From Stigonema ocellatum SAG 48.90 = DSM 106950 (GTDB lineage Bacteria; Cyanobacteriota; Cyanobacteriia; Cyanobacteriales; Nostocaceae): DNA of 64,000 nt. Shown piece by piece: positions 42,401 through 50,633 of this stretch (its first letter is position 1; each line of letters begins with the position of its first letter). The notes beneath the pieces are model-generated. The model did not search any database, was not told the DNA's origin, and saw only the letters and a list, made by a program, of their open reading frames with translations. The position numbers and the translations under genes are program-made. The stretch is from the NCBI GenBank assembly GCA_016903675.1, contig JADQBA010000017.1, forward strand, positions 1-64,000, given 5' to 3'.

Positions 42401-43207
42401 ATCAGTAGCCCCAGTTCGCCAAAAGAACTGGGCGGTGAGTAGAGACTTGAGTGCTCCTTCACAAAGTATCACGACTTTCACACGAGTGGTATCAGGGTGT
42501 TTCCAACAAAATAGCGGCAATTCCCCATTTGGTAATTGTGGTCCGTTTCCCCCGTAGTTGGTACTACTCAGCCAGATGTATTTCGGGTCAGTACGCAGAG
42601 TGGCAATTTGGAAGCCGGTGATGTGAAAGTCGGGGTCTAAGGCTGCGATCGCTATCCCCTCCCTACCTAAAAGTTTACCATCAGGGGAAATGCCAGGGAG
42701 GTCGGCAGTCACACCCAAAGGAGCATAAAAACCGGGTTCCCAAGTCCTTACCCAACCTAACCCCTCAAGCCAGTTAATCTCGTGAGTACTCAACTGACGA
42801 ATTGTCACAAGGTGTGAGGAATGTTGAGTACTCAGGGTTGTTACAGTTGTTTGCAGGATCGATTGGAATTGGCTGCTGCGTTCCTCTACACTCAACCGAT
42901 CCTTGACTTTAACATTAGCGGAATGACGCTGCTGCTGGGAGTATGCTGGTGTTTCTTTTTGGCGATGCCGCTTCGCGGCATCGCTGCCGTCGTCAAACAC
43001 AAACAAACCGCCCATGTCGTTACGCAGCAACGCCAGGAAGCGATATCCAGGAGGAGCGTCCTGTTGACTAAAGCTTCGCAAACACTCAATTAAACCATCT
43101 TCTCGTGTGGCGCAGCCGTGGTGATTTCCGCAGACAGGACAGGGATTACGTTTGCTAGTGTACTGGCGTTTCATAGACGCAATTTGAAGGGAGTTTGAAT
43201 CTCCCAT
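39488..43207 (-). CDS. Plasmid replication protein: Zn finger, TOPRIM-like, helicase-like
   Basis: A 1239-residue protein. The N-terminus has a CHC2-like zinc motif, C23-x2-C26-x5-C32-x9-C42. Residues about 235-330 form a TOPRIM-like (DUF3854-type) region with VVILCEGALKSLL and IRLMPDAGAAAN. A helicase-like part follows, with the P-loop SSPTGTFKSHDAG at about 545-557 (Phe where Gly is usual in GTGKS), a second cysteine cluster (NPVCSTCHLLEACRSRSG), YLDATASPEYLSW and motif-VI-like QAIGRLRSYNRP. This primase-plus-helicase layout resembles the large CyRepA-type replication proteins of cyanobacterial plasmids. Tandem 55-bp repeats lie beyond its end and 21-bp iterons before its start, so it is the most likely initiator. 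ATG 43207 or 43174 could be the start. Confidence 0.75.
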   Translation of the reverse strand: MGDSNSLQIASMKRQYTSKRNPCPVCGNHHGCATREDGLIECLRSFSQQDAPPGYRFLALLRNDMGGLFVFDDGSDAAKRHRQKETPAYSQQQRHSANVKVKDRLSVEERSSQFQSILQTTVTTLSTQHSSHLVTIRQLSTHEINWLEGLGWVRTWEPGFYAPLGVTADLPGISPDGKLLGREGIAIAALDPDFHITGFQIATLRTDPKYIWLSSTNYGGNGPQLPNGELPLFCWKHPDTTRVKVVILCEGALKSLLTAQFFWRTGATDIAVIGTASAARYGEKTLKNYLKRLRPQEIRLMPDAGAAANPHIATANQETLQRCRKWGYQLTVGDWGHLDSKEHLDIDELLAAGRQNEIKLITSAAYFTRCHTHSLISQLLKQGSFHLTGDKLIELRPLKDSTENLDLIRHYATSIQQCRKGGYRVIVAWNDENITPEDFFALCPESIQKQLASDDREWGMLYNLKLWFRRMVERYRPKNGFGKKDPVPQNDSKTLDSDLTPKTIEYKPGKLPRKSDCSPPPNILFKKGQRLQVYTEAIAAGWKHILDSSPTGTFKSHDAGIATTVAFGVDKLWYFTSHARNVTTETVERNYSYLDVRNSGMVWDYTPNGKPYLRWPKNGELPDTTGNCHRTPIFAALRNKNISIDEGEENPVCSTCHLLEACRSRSGSGFGHRFLRRETLKRDRIVAHPDSAPDTNNFNWSNCGNFWDEAMRTVQPIGSVAARLLDLDRVIAQLTIHYPKISIQLQPLWMVLRQCLTGEIKQPHHGWNDAAVREMLGIAPDNLDEIIAQAMSILHPDLKSLLNTTSLYGVNLNDLPGMLRKRFGDTSLCLTQKIQQEIILNWFVPFLQVWGRQIKGALRIDQGQLLISTRNERHALIAKVSAWNIYLDATASPEYLSWWMDVDAEDILTIEQEVSPSKNLKIIQVTGLGQVSKNRSEFCQSRVDALRQEFLVRHPDIKFMDFVKFCHEGDGGWFRDSRGSNDFKDVSALATFGIPYQNIGSLEVLYLTLSSCDFAREDISEKFQGFVDWATQAEIKQAIGRLRSYNRPTQQVHFYFCADYDLSFLSNEVECVNAADLTIEAGSPDEKSWWKVKNAVKELWEARQKITQSAVEAVSGISQGYISKLASIFCGSWKQWLKIFLSLLNTNYTTRNNSEYESCTLREEAHSIVRAVMGELTQYDDPDVLLLREIFSWHKHLDNQYWEWILETIPLKLQAKIILALLSVLPKPWHQELMTFCLE

Positions 43208-43348
43208 GCATGAGGTTTAGGTGCGTCTGTAAAATACCATTTTGCGTTTTTTCGCTAATTTCGTATTCCTCTATATATATAGATCAATATGATCAAATGA
43301 GTACTATTCGCTAAAACCCTTACTAGATATGCGTTTCAAAAAAGTAAC

Positions 43349-43390
43349 TATCACACGAGGGGGCGTTAATATCACGCGAGGGGGCGTTAA
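43349..43390. repeat. Iteron-like 21-bp repeats, pair 1
   Basis: Two adjacent copies of TATCAC(A/G)CGAGGGGGCGTTAA (43349-43369, 43370-43390), 140 bases upstream of the replication gene. Confidence 0.8.
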
Positions 43391-43452
43391 TATTAGAGAT
43401 TTTGAGTACTCATTTCAAAGTCTTGCTATGTAAGCGGTTAAAACAAAATAAC

Positions 43453-43492
43453 CATCACACGAGGGGGCGTTAATATCACACGAGGGGGATAA
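43453..43492. repeat. Iteron-like 21-bp repeats, pair 2
   Basis: Two further adjacent copies (43453-43473 and 43474-43492), the last shortened at its end. The first bases of one pair lie 104 bases from the first bases of the other, close to ten helical turns. They are candidate binding sites for the replication protein or for a repressor of its gene. Confidence 0.75.
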
Positions 43493-43988
43493 TTTGAGGT
43501 AAGGAGGGAAAAGTAAGTACTCCCAGCACAAATTGTGCTACTCCCCTACCGCTATTACAGCAAATAGGGTAAATAGACCTTTTTTATCTCGCGCAAAGAC
43601 AAGGCAGTGCGTTGGTGTTAGCGTAGCGGTAGCGACGTAGGAGCGTCGGCAGCGCTCTTCGGAGGGTTTCCCGACCTAGGCGACTGCCGAAAAGGTTCCC
43701 CGGCTTGAAGCAACTGCCGCGCAAAGGCGAGGGCAGCGCTCTTCGGAGGGTTTCCCGACCTAGGCGACTGCCCGTCGCAAAGAAGAACGCTAAAAAATGT
43801 GGTATAAATAAATGAAAACTGCTGTAAATTACTTATATTTCTCTGCAACATTCTCTGTGTACTCTGCGCCTCTGTGGTTTTTTAAGTCTGTAATTTTCCA
43901 GGGGTGCGGGAGTAACACTTAATGCGATAGCGAAGCGCTGCCGCCAAAAACGGATCACCTGCTGTGCTTCCACAAAGACATCTAGTAA
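43493..43988. other. Spacer with dispersed repeats
   Basis: No gene. Two copies of CGCTCTTCGGAGGGTTTCCC with GACCTAGGCGACTGCC lie at about 43654-43688 and 43736-43771. They are related, inverted, to repeats at 33985-34050. Confidence 0.5.
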
Positions 43989-45557
43989 TTAGACAATACC
44001 TAAGACGAACTTCAGCTTCACAGCATACTTCTGCGGAATTAGCTGGTCTTTACCCTCATTTTCAATATCTCGCACCCAACTCTGACTCATACCGATAGCA
44101 CGAGCAATATCTCTTTGACTCATACACTTGGCACTTCTAAGTTGCCGTAAAATAGCCCCAGTAAGTTCCTTGATTTCAGCTAATTCAACGATTTCTGGTT
44201 TGCCTGGTGCCTGGGAATGTGTTTTCGCCAGTTTAGGGGTGTTGGCTGTGTTACGTGTATTGTGCTTTTTTGTTTGTCTTTGAGAAGTTCCTTTTGCCGC
44301 GTCGCTTTTGTGAGTCTCAAATTTACTCAAATGTCTTTGGATTCTAACTGGCATCTTCAAAATCAACTTTGCAGGCAACAAAAAGTTTTGTATATAGTTA
44401 TCAGGTAGTCTTTTAGTTCCAAGCAACTGCTGATTTCTTTCTTGAGCAGACAGGCTGCTTACTTCATCTGGCATAGCCCATAAAGGTCTGAGCCACATCG
44501 GATAGGTTTCATTATCAAACTCAATTTTGATACCAACTTTATCTCTTAAAATCAGTAATGCCTCTTCTAGCGTTTCTTTAAGTCTCCAGCCATACCGATA
44601 ATCACTGACTGCCTGTTCAATTTGAGAGGATGGCAAAACGTTACTTAATAAGCTATTAATCGTGTAAATACCACTCTTGTGAGCGCGACTATTCTGTATA
44701 ATGTATAACACTAAGCTACTGGCTAGCTTATGGCGATGCGGATCTAGATCGAAGACTTGCTTTGGGATAAAGCCGTACTGATATAGAGCAGTTTTTGATT
44801 GCTCACCTTGATAATTGAGGAAGTTGTAAGTCCAAAGACCTGGTTGCACCCGGATGATAACTTCGCAAAGTTCATCTGGGTTTCCAAATAAATTTGGCTG
44901 ACTGTATTCTTGCACGCTCACCATCCAAAGTAGGCAGCGTTCTTTGATACAAAGGTTTAACTCTCCTTCGTACCAGTGGATGACTGCACCGAGAGTCCCA
45001 ACAACAAAAGCCAAGTCTGCTATAGCTTTTAGTCTTTGTGATTTCGTCAGCTTTTTGCTTTTGTATACCTTTAGTGTTTTGATGAGTTCCGAACCTTGCA
45101 GAACAAACGGTTGCTTCCAAGGTTCTGCTTGAAGAGCAGCATAGGTGGCGAACACAGCATGAAGTCTTGCCGCCATCACACCATATTGCTCAAGAATTTT
45201 ATGTTCGGCACAGTCTGAGATGTATTGCGGTTGATGCTCCTGTTTGTGAAGTATGTAAAACTCTATATAACGACCTTTCCCAAATGGTTTTTGGAAGTAA
45301 AGGCAGCCATTACTATACTCACTCCAGTCTGGATGTTTAAGGTACGCTTGAGTGGCACTGATAATTGGTGCGCCTGTTGCCGTCATCTCGTAGTTTGTGT
45401 TTGTAAATAGTGGTGATTCTGTGAAAGGAAGGTTTTTAGGTTTCCTCACCCGCTTATTGGCTATTGCCACCTGCGGGATGTTTAACCCAGCAATTGTCAG
45501 TTGGTAGCTTGGTAATTCAGGGCTGCGATATCCTTTATTATCGTCTACTACTGGCAT
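43989..45557 (-). CDS. Plasmid DNA-binding protein with C-terminal Xre-type HTH
   Basis: A 522-residue protein. The last 70 residues are a helix-turn-helix of the Xre type (LRSAKCMSQRDIARAIGMSQ, then SWVRDIENEG). The 380-residue body shows patterns such as CLLWMVSVQEY, LVLYIIQNSRAHKSG and YRYGWRLKETLEEALLILRD, compatible with winged-helix units, but I do not recognise a family. The linker (about 415-450) is Lys/Thr-rich. The gene follows the replication gene region on the same strand, so it might be a second initiator or a copy-control protein. An upstream frame ending at its start codon looks non-coding. Confidence 0.6.
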   Translation of the reverse strand: MPVVDDNKGYRSPELPSYQLTIAGLNIPQVAIANKRVRKPKNLPFTESPLFTNTNYEMTATGAPIISATQAYLKHPDWSEYSNGCLYFQKPFGKGRYIEFYILHKQEHQPQYISDCAEHKILEQYGVMAARLHAVFATYAALQAEPWKQPFVLQGSELIKTLKVYKSKKLTKSQRLKAIADLAFVVGTLGAVIHWYEGELNLCIKERCLLWMVSVQEYSQPNLFGNPDELCEVIIRVQPGLWTYNFLNYQGEQSKTALYQYGFIPKQVFDLDPHRHKLASSLVLYIIQNSRAHKSGIYTINSLLSNVLPSSQIEQAVSDYRYGWRLKETLEEALLILRDKVGIKIEFDNETYPMWLRPLWAMPDEVSSLSAQERNQQLLGTKRLPDNYIQNFLLPAKLILKMPVRIQRHLSKFETHKSDAAKGTSQRQTKKHNTRNTANTPKLAKTHSQAPGKPEIVELAEIKELTGAILRQLRSAKCMSQRDIARAIGMSQSWVRDIENEGKDQLIPQKYAVKLKFVLGIV

Positions 45558-46290
45558 CAGTTTTGCCCTCCCCGAGAATGCAGAACAGTCACAGAAGAGG
45601 CAGAGGGGCAGGGAGAGGGGAGCAGGTGAGAAACCTCACAAATAAATTTGGGGGCTTGGTTTGAGGATGAGGGGAAGTGCGATTCCACGAATAAATTCGC
45701 TTTCTTGGGACCAAATTGCAGGGGAACAGGGGGCTTCGTCGATATTGATGATCCTCTTTCTTTCCTCCTGTTAAGAGCCTCCTGCCCCCTGCTTGGTTCG
45801 GTCAACAGAGTGCTGTGGTGGAGTGCGAATGGCTGGAGAATTCTCAGGACATTATTTGAGGTATTGGGTTCAGTCATTGGAAAAACTGAAGAAATTTCTC
45901 GTAAAATATGCATATGGACTAAAGCCCTTGACCTTGACTTGATGGGGTGAAAGACCTGGACCGATACGCTAGTAAAAAAGCAGACAGCAAAATTCATGCC
46001 GCCGCATGGCGGTAGTTGCTTCGCTATGAGTTAACCGTTGTGTTTAACTAATCGAAGTCGAGAGCAAATCTCCTACCCAAGGTGTGCGCTGCAAAAACTG
46101 GGGATCTACAAAGACACTACGCGATCTACGCTTCTCTATAAGACGCTGCTTGTCACGCTTGCGCGTCTCGAACGCGAGTGCGTCTCCCCGAGTGAGAAGG
46201 GGTACGGGACGCTCCCTTTTCGTAGCAACGCTGACGCTAAGGCGATCGCCCTTTTCAAGTTGCACCTGTTTGTTCAGCAGTCGCTTAAAA
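45558..46290. other. Gene-free spacer with repeat-like sequence
   Basis: No supported gene. Open frames on both strands here are compositionally odd and unsupported. It contains GAGGGGCAGGGAGAGG tandem-like sequence (45596-45620) and a patch at about 46120-46260 built from GCGTCTC and CGAGTGAGAA words typical of dispersed cyanobacterial repeats. Confidence 0.4.
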
Positions 46291-47286
46291 TTAGGCAACT
46301 TCCGACACGGAAACATCGATAACATCCTGATAAGTATGGGTTCTTTGGGCAGCTAGACTAGTGGAAATTGCCTCTGACAAAATTTTCGCTGCCCAGTCCA
46401 CTACAACCAAACCGGACTCTTTGGCAGCGTCTTGTATCAAGGGTTGCAAGTGGGCGGGAAGCTGTAGAGTTAGGGTGAAGGTTTCTCGTAATGGTAGCCT
46501 GGTCTTTTTAATTTGATCTGACTCTGCCCTTCGATCAGTCCACAGTTCGCATGTTTGCCCCCGTTGATTACCGTCTTTGTCGATGAAGTTCAATTTCCCC
46601 AACTGGTAGCAATAAAAGCTTTGGGGATCATCTAGAAACTCTCGGCTGCAATGAGAGCAATTCCAACAGCTCCGGGCAGCTGGTTGTGTAGAGTTGTTAG
46701 TTGATTGCATTTGTTTCACCTGAGAGTTCTTCCTGTTGGGTCTAGCAGGTACTCTCTCTCGCTGATATGCTCTCGCAACTTGGGCAACGTGAACAGCTGT
46801 AACTTTGCCACTTGGAGCCGTGGAAAGCACTTTAGCCCAAGCTTCTCGTTGTTGTTCAGGAGGGAGTGCTGTCAGAGGACGGGCTTGAGCTTCATTAAGG
46901 GGAAGAGTTTGTGCGCAATTGCGCACATTTTCAACTACAGTGGCAGCGCTGATCAACTGGTAAGCTGAACGCCGAGACATCTCCCAGCGAGTGATGCAGT
47001 ATTCTTCAAATGTTTTGTAGTTTTCCCGATAAAGACGTTGATCTCGAATCTGACTTAAGGCAAGTCCAATTTCCCAAAACGCTTTTAAGCCGATTTCTAC
47101 TCTAGCCTCTAACCTACTTAGCTCTAGTGTCTCAGCCTCGCTGAGTAGATTTTCTTCTATGCTCAGCAGGTTTTGACCATTAGCCGTGTTTGAAGTGCAG
47201 TTCTTATTTAACGCCACTTGTTCACTATCGTGAGTTTGAGTGAGGTCAAATGTATCTAAATCTACAGTAGAGTTAGAGGATGACAT
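46291..47286 (-). CDS. ParB/KfrA-like DNA-binding protein with zinc-binding and RHH-like parts
   Basis: A 331-residue protein with GGAGG 13 bases before ATG 47286. Residues about 50-170 carry a domain common on cyanobacterial plasmids and phages: EIGLKAFWEIGLALSQIRDQ, then TFEEYCITRWEMSRRSAYQL and LTALPPEQQREAWAKV, a helical DNA-binding region related to that of ParB-like proteins. A four-Cys knuckle follows (SCWNCSHCSREF ... FYCYQLGKL), then an RHH-like end (RETFTLTLQLPAHLQPLIQD). The combination suggests a sequence-specific plasmid regulator or segregation factor. No nuclease motif was seen. Confidence 0.6.
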   Translation of the reverse strand: MSSSNSTVDLDTFDLTQTHDSEQVALNKNCTSNTANGQNLLSIEENLLSEAETLELSRLEARVEIGLKAFWEIGLALSQIRDQRLYRENYKTFEEYCITRWEMSRRSAYQLISAATVVENVRNCAQTLPLNEAQARPLTALPPEQQREAWAKVLSTAPSGKVTAVHVAQVARAYQRERVPARPNRKNSQVKQMQSTNNSTQPAARSCWNCSHCSREFLDDPQSFYCYQLGKLNFIDKDGNQRGQTCELWTDRRAESDQIKKTRLPLRETFTLTLQLPAHLQPLIQDAAKESGLVVVDWAAKILSEAISTSLAAQRTHTYQDVIDVSVSEVA

Positions 47287-47713
47287 TGATATGTTTTGTC
47301 CTCCGATAAGGTTGAAACTCTTTCATTAACTGAGGGTGTACTTAACTGCGTCATTTTTGATCGATACTTTTGTACATACTAAGGTATGTTTGCACTATAC
47401 AATATTTAGTCTTGCATTATGCAAGACTAATATGTAAATGCTTAAACTTTCTTAAAATTTCGTTTATGTATTTTGCAATATAAAAATTTTATATCCCTTA
47501 TGGTAGATGACTTTTATATGCTAATATGCTAAATAAAACAATTGTCCAGACGACAGAGGTGGGTAGTTGAAACGCTTGTAAATGTAAGAGTTTTTGTTTT
47601 AAATTAGTTAAATAGAATGAATGATTAAATTCGACAATGTCTGATCCTAACCACACATCTTTTTGCGGAGGTTAGGACATAGTGGAACAAAGGATAAGGT
47701 AGTTTATATAAGT

Positions 47714-48166
47714 ATGACCGCTAAAGTAACTTTTGTGACTGTTGAGTCCGGGTCTTCTAATATGCAGGAACGCCAAAATCGACTTGCTCAGTTGATTGAA
47801 CAGCTACTACAAGAGGGCTGGACTCAAACTACTTTAGCCGCAGCTATTGGTGTAGATTTCTCAACTATATACCGATGGATGAAGAGTAAAACTATACCCG
47901 AACCTGATTCCAAAAACTTCCGGCAATTGGCGAAGCTGAGCGGTGGTAACAGTAGATCACTGCAACTTTATTTAGATGGTGAAATTTCTCTATCAGCCTA
48001 CCGTCAAGGTTTGGAGAAGAAACCATTAGAGGAAGTAAAAAGCGGTAAAAGCTCGACTGCTGAGCGCATTAAGAAAGAAGTTTTAGCAAAAATTTATTCA
48101 CTCGAACCACTAGATATTGCGGAAGTCATTTCTTCGAGTGTAGCGTTTCTAGCAAATCTAGAATGA
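47714..48166 (+). CDS. Xre-family transcriptional regulator 1
   Basis: 150 residues from ATG 47714; an ATG at 47762 or an upstream TTG at 47663 are alternatives. The HTH is clear (LAQLIEQLLQEGWTQTTLAA, then GVDFSTIYRWMKSK). The C-terminal 80 residues are helical (LDGEISLSAYRQGLEKKPLE) and end in LDIAEVISSSVAFLANLE, which resembles the end of the next gene, so the two regulators are probably paralogs. No target site could be assigned. It is divergent from the ParB-like gene. Confidence 0.75.
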   Translation: MTAKVTFVTVESGSSNMQERQNRLAQLIEQLLQEGWTQTTLAAAIGVDFSTIYRWMKSKTIPEPDSKNFRQLAKLSGGNSRSLQLYLDGEISLSAYRQGLEKKPLEEVKSGKSSTAERIKKEVLAKIYSLEPLDIAEVISSSVAFLANLE

Positions 48167-48368
48167 GATATTTATAATTGTAATTCTTATCTAAGAATAC
48201 GTTCTGAAAACGTAGAATAATAACTAATTTCTTTCTCAAAAATACTATGGATGGTGTTTCTCAACTCATGTCGGTTCTCCAGAGAGAACGCCCAAATCCA
48301 CCCCTAACCGTGATTTGTTATTGCTCTGGAATCATTGTTGACAGCTACTAGTTAACTGTTCAACCAAG

Positions 48369-48390
48369 TTTGGTTAATTAGTTAACCAAA
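48369..48390. promoter_or_regulatory. 9-bp inverted repeat operator with -10 box
   Basis: TTTGGTTAA and TTAACCAAA form a perfect inverted repeat with a 4-base spacer. A consensus TATAAT follows at 48395-48400. It lies about 60 bases before the second Xre gene, so autoregulation is likely. Confidence 0.65.
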
Positions 48391-48448
48391 TTCCTATAAT
48401 CTATCCCATAACGTTGGTTTTTGGTCAGCAATAAACTAAAATACTTAT

Positions 48449-48820
48449 ATGAACTCAAAAGTAGAACGATTAGCCAAATTGGTAAAAGAGCTGAGAAGCT
48501 CTCAAAGTCAACACCAGTTCGCCAAAAAACTAGGTGTCAGTCGTTCATCGATAACTTTTTGGGAATCTGGTCAAGCTTGGCCAGAGATAGAAAACTTAGA
48601 AAAACTGGCAGCGTTGAAAGGGTGGAGCCTCTCCGACTTACAGATGTACCTAGTCAAAGGAGATTCACCTGAGTATAAACCGATATACCCACTTGAGCAG
48701 ATATTAGATACACTGCGATTGCTTCCTTCTGAGGCAGTGGCTCAAGTAGTGAATGTGGGAGTGGAGACATTAGTCAGCCGAAGTATGACTACTCAAAGTT
48801 CTTTAACTAAATCGGCGTAA
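48449..48820 (+). CDS. Xre-family transcriptional regulator 2
   Basis: A 123-residue protein with HTH RSSQSQHQFAKKLGVSRSSI followed by TFWESGQAWPEIENLEKL, typical of Xre/Cro. The C-terminal region (LDTLRLLPSEAVAQVVNVGV) parallels that of the regulator at 47714. A perfect palindrome overlapping a TATAAT box precedes the gene and is its probable operator. No cognate toxin lies downstream. Confidence 0.75.
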   Translation: MNSKVERLAKLVKELRSSQSQHQFAKKLGVSRSSITFWESGQAWPEIENLEKLAALKGWSLSDLQMYLVKGDSPEYKPIYPLEQILDTLRLLPSEAVAQVVNVGVETLVSRSMTTQSSLTKSA

Positions 48821-49049
48821 GTCTCTCGCCATAACAGTACTCCAATCTTTATGATACCACGCTTGGCTTATTGTACTGTGAATCAGGAGCAATAGTTATG
48901 CCAAGGCGGTGCGCGAGTTGTTTAAGAGTTTGAACAGGTCAAGCAAGTAGCGACTAAATTTTACCCTGCAAGCAATTCACCATATTCCCAGCGTGTTTCC
49001 GGCACAGGTAATATGGTGAATTTGTCTATTCCCGCTAACAATTTACCCT

Positions 49050-49500
49050 TCAGTGCCGTCGGCCATATTGCCGTGGCGAACAGCCCATAACCCTTTTGAA
49101 GGCTTGGCTGAAAGCGCTTTCGGATTCGTAGCCGAGCGATAGGGCAATGGTGAAAATGGTTGAGCTGGAATTCACCAACTTTTCCCCGGCCAGCAGCATT
49201 CGCCAGCGCGTCAGGTATTCCATGGGTGATGCCCCAACCGTCTGTTTAAATTTCAGGGCAAAAGTCGATCGCGACATGCCGGCACACTCCGCCTGCTTCT
49301 GTATTGTCCAGCCATGCGCCGGATCGTCGTGCATAGAGTTGATCGCCGCGCTCATCTGTTGATCTGCGAGGGCGAAGAGCCACCCAACGCCACCTCTCAA
49401 CCCTGACGCCAGATGCAGCCGCAGGGCCTGAACCAGCATCATGTGGGCGAGGTGTTGTGCGACCAGAAGTCCGTCCGCTATACCGCGACGAATCCTGAAA
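49050..49500 (-). pseudogene. Truncated AraC-family regulator, GC-rich, likely foreign
   Basis: The frame reads RRGIADGLLVAQHLAHMMLV from about 49500, then ALRLHLASGLRGGVGWLFAL and a double HTH (QAECAGMSRSTFALKFKQTV ... IALSLGYESESAFSQAFKRV) ending CSPRQYGRRH. The C-terminal two thirds of an AraC regulator with a cupin-type sensor are present; the N-terminal part is missing at about 49500, where AT-rich sequence begins. GC content is clearly higher than in the neighbours and the sequence looks proteobacterial. Without the sensor start it is probably inactive, although a short DNA-binding product from ATG 49442 is possible. Confidence 0.75.
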
Positions 49501-49807
49501 GATTTGGGAAATTATGGAAATGATAAGCTGAAAGTCAGTGATCACCAATTCGCTTTCTTTTATTCATTAGCATATATTTAGATAGTAATGGTAGTTAATA
49601 CTACCCTAGAGCGTGAAGGCTAAAGTGAGGGCAGAAACAACCAGATAGTTGCGGCGCTCAGTCACCGCTTTGCCATAACTAGCTTAAAAAACGATTTGCA
49701 TCACCTTTAACAGAAGTAAAGATAAAAAATTGTTTTAGTATATAAAGTACAAGTACAAATAAAATTAAACAGCAGACTTTTCTAAAAAACTGTCAAAAGT
49801 TCACAAA
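49501..49807. other. AT-rich spacer
   Basis: No gene. This is the boundary between the GC-rich AraC fragment and an AT-rich gene pair; it contains the likely promoter of the latter. Confidence 0.35.
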
Positions 49808-50629
49808 ATGATTAATTTACTTGACAAAAAAACCATAGCCGAAGTAGTCAATCAAATACTTTCTTTTGAAAAAGAGCAAATAAATTTAAAAAATCAGCTA
49901 GACAATTTAAAATTTGAGTTTGAAAAACTCTTTGAACACACTTCATTAAGTGCTAAAGCTAATGATGATATAAGAGATATTCAATGCATTATTGATGAAG
50001 CAAAAAGAATTGATTTAAGTGTCGATTTAAGTTTACATAAAAAGATTAAACTTATAATAGAAAAAGCAAAAAAAACAATCTCAAAAACTGAAGAGGTTAA
50101 AAAAAAATATGAAGAAAGCATTCCGAATGAAATATTTGATGACTTAAAACAGATACTTAAAAGTAGTAGTGATAATTTAAGTAAACTTGATGATTTATTA
50201 TCTTTTATCAAAGTTTCTACAGAGAAACTACAATTAGTAAAACTAAATTTGCAAGTTGATAGCAAAAAAGATACATATAGAATATGGGCAGAAGGAGTAG
50301 AGACATTTGCAGAAGGAATAGAAGAACTAATCAAACTATGTCCTGATTTACCATTAGGAATACTTGAGGATTTAGCAAGAAATTTATTAGCTGTTACAGA
50401 AAGGACTAATTACTCTATCAACAAAAAAGAGTCGCTCAGAAGAAGAATAAGATATACAGCTACATTTATACTTAACTTAGTTAAAAAGACAAGGCTTAAT
50501 TCCTTAAGTAAAAGTAGTGCGGAAAAAAAAGCCCTTGAAAGGATTGAAAATGACGAAGAAATAGATTGGGTAACAAACATAACGTTAGATGACGGTATTA
50601 ATATAGAAGAAATTAGCAATTTTTTCTAA
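49808..50629 (+). CDS. Coiled-coil protein of an AT-rich gene pair
   Basis: A 273-residue, strongly charged protein, Lys/Glu/Asn-rich. Residues about 15-150 have continuous heptads (KEQINLKNQLDNLKFEFEKL; IKLIIEKAKKTISKTEEVKK). The C-terminal half holds helices with GVETFAEGIEELIKLCPDLP and ends in a short acidic tail. No catalytic motif. It ends 4 bases before a RelE-like gene, so the two are co-translated. Such pairing suggests an antitoxin or structural partner, but no family was recognised. GC is very low compared with the replication genes downstream. Confidence 0.55.
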   Translation: MINLLDKKTIAEVVNQILSFEKEQINLKNQLDNLKFEFEKLFEHTSLSAKANDDIRDIQCIIDEAKRIDLSVDLSLHKKIKLIIEKAKKTISKTEEVKKKYEESIPNEIFDDLKQILKSSSDNLSKLDDLLSFIKVSTEKLQLVKLNLQVDSKKDTYRIWAEGVETFAEGIEELIKLCPDLPLGILEDLARNLLAVTERTNYSINKKESLRRRIRYTATFILNLVKKTRLNSLSKSSAEKKALERIENDEEIDWVTNITLDDGINIEEISNFF

Positions 50630-50633
50630 AACA

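Noticed and set aside
43349..43492. CRISPR-like repeats
   Set aside because: Only two adjacent pairs of 21 bp, with no spacer of regular size; iteron is the better reading.
45557..45997. 146-residue minus-strand frame ending exactly at the start of the 522-residue protein (TGATG overlap)
   Set aside because: The end overlap looks attractive, but the sequence includes tandem-repeat translation (PSPCPSASSVTV), has no recognisable domain and no ribosome binding site at its start.
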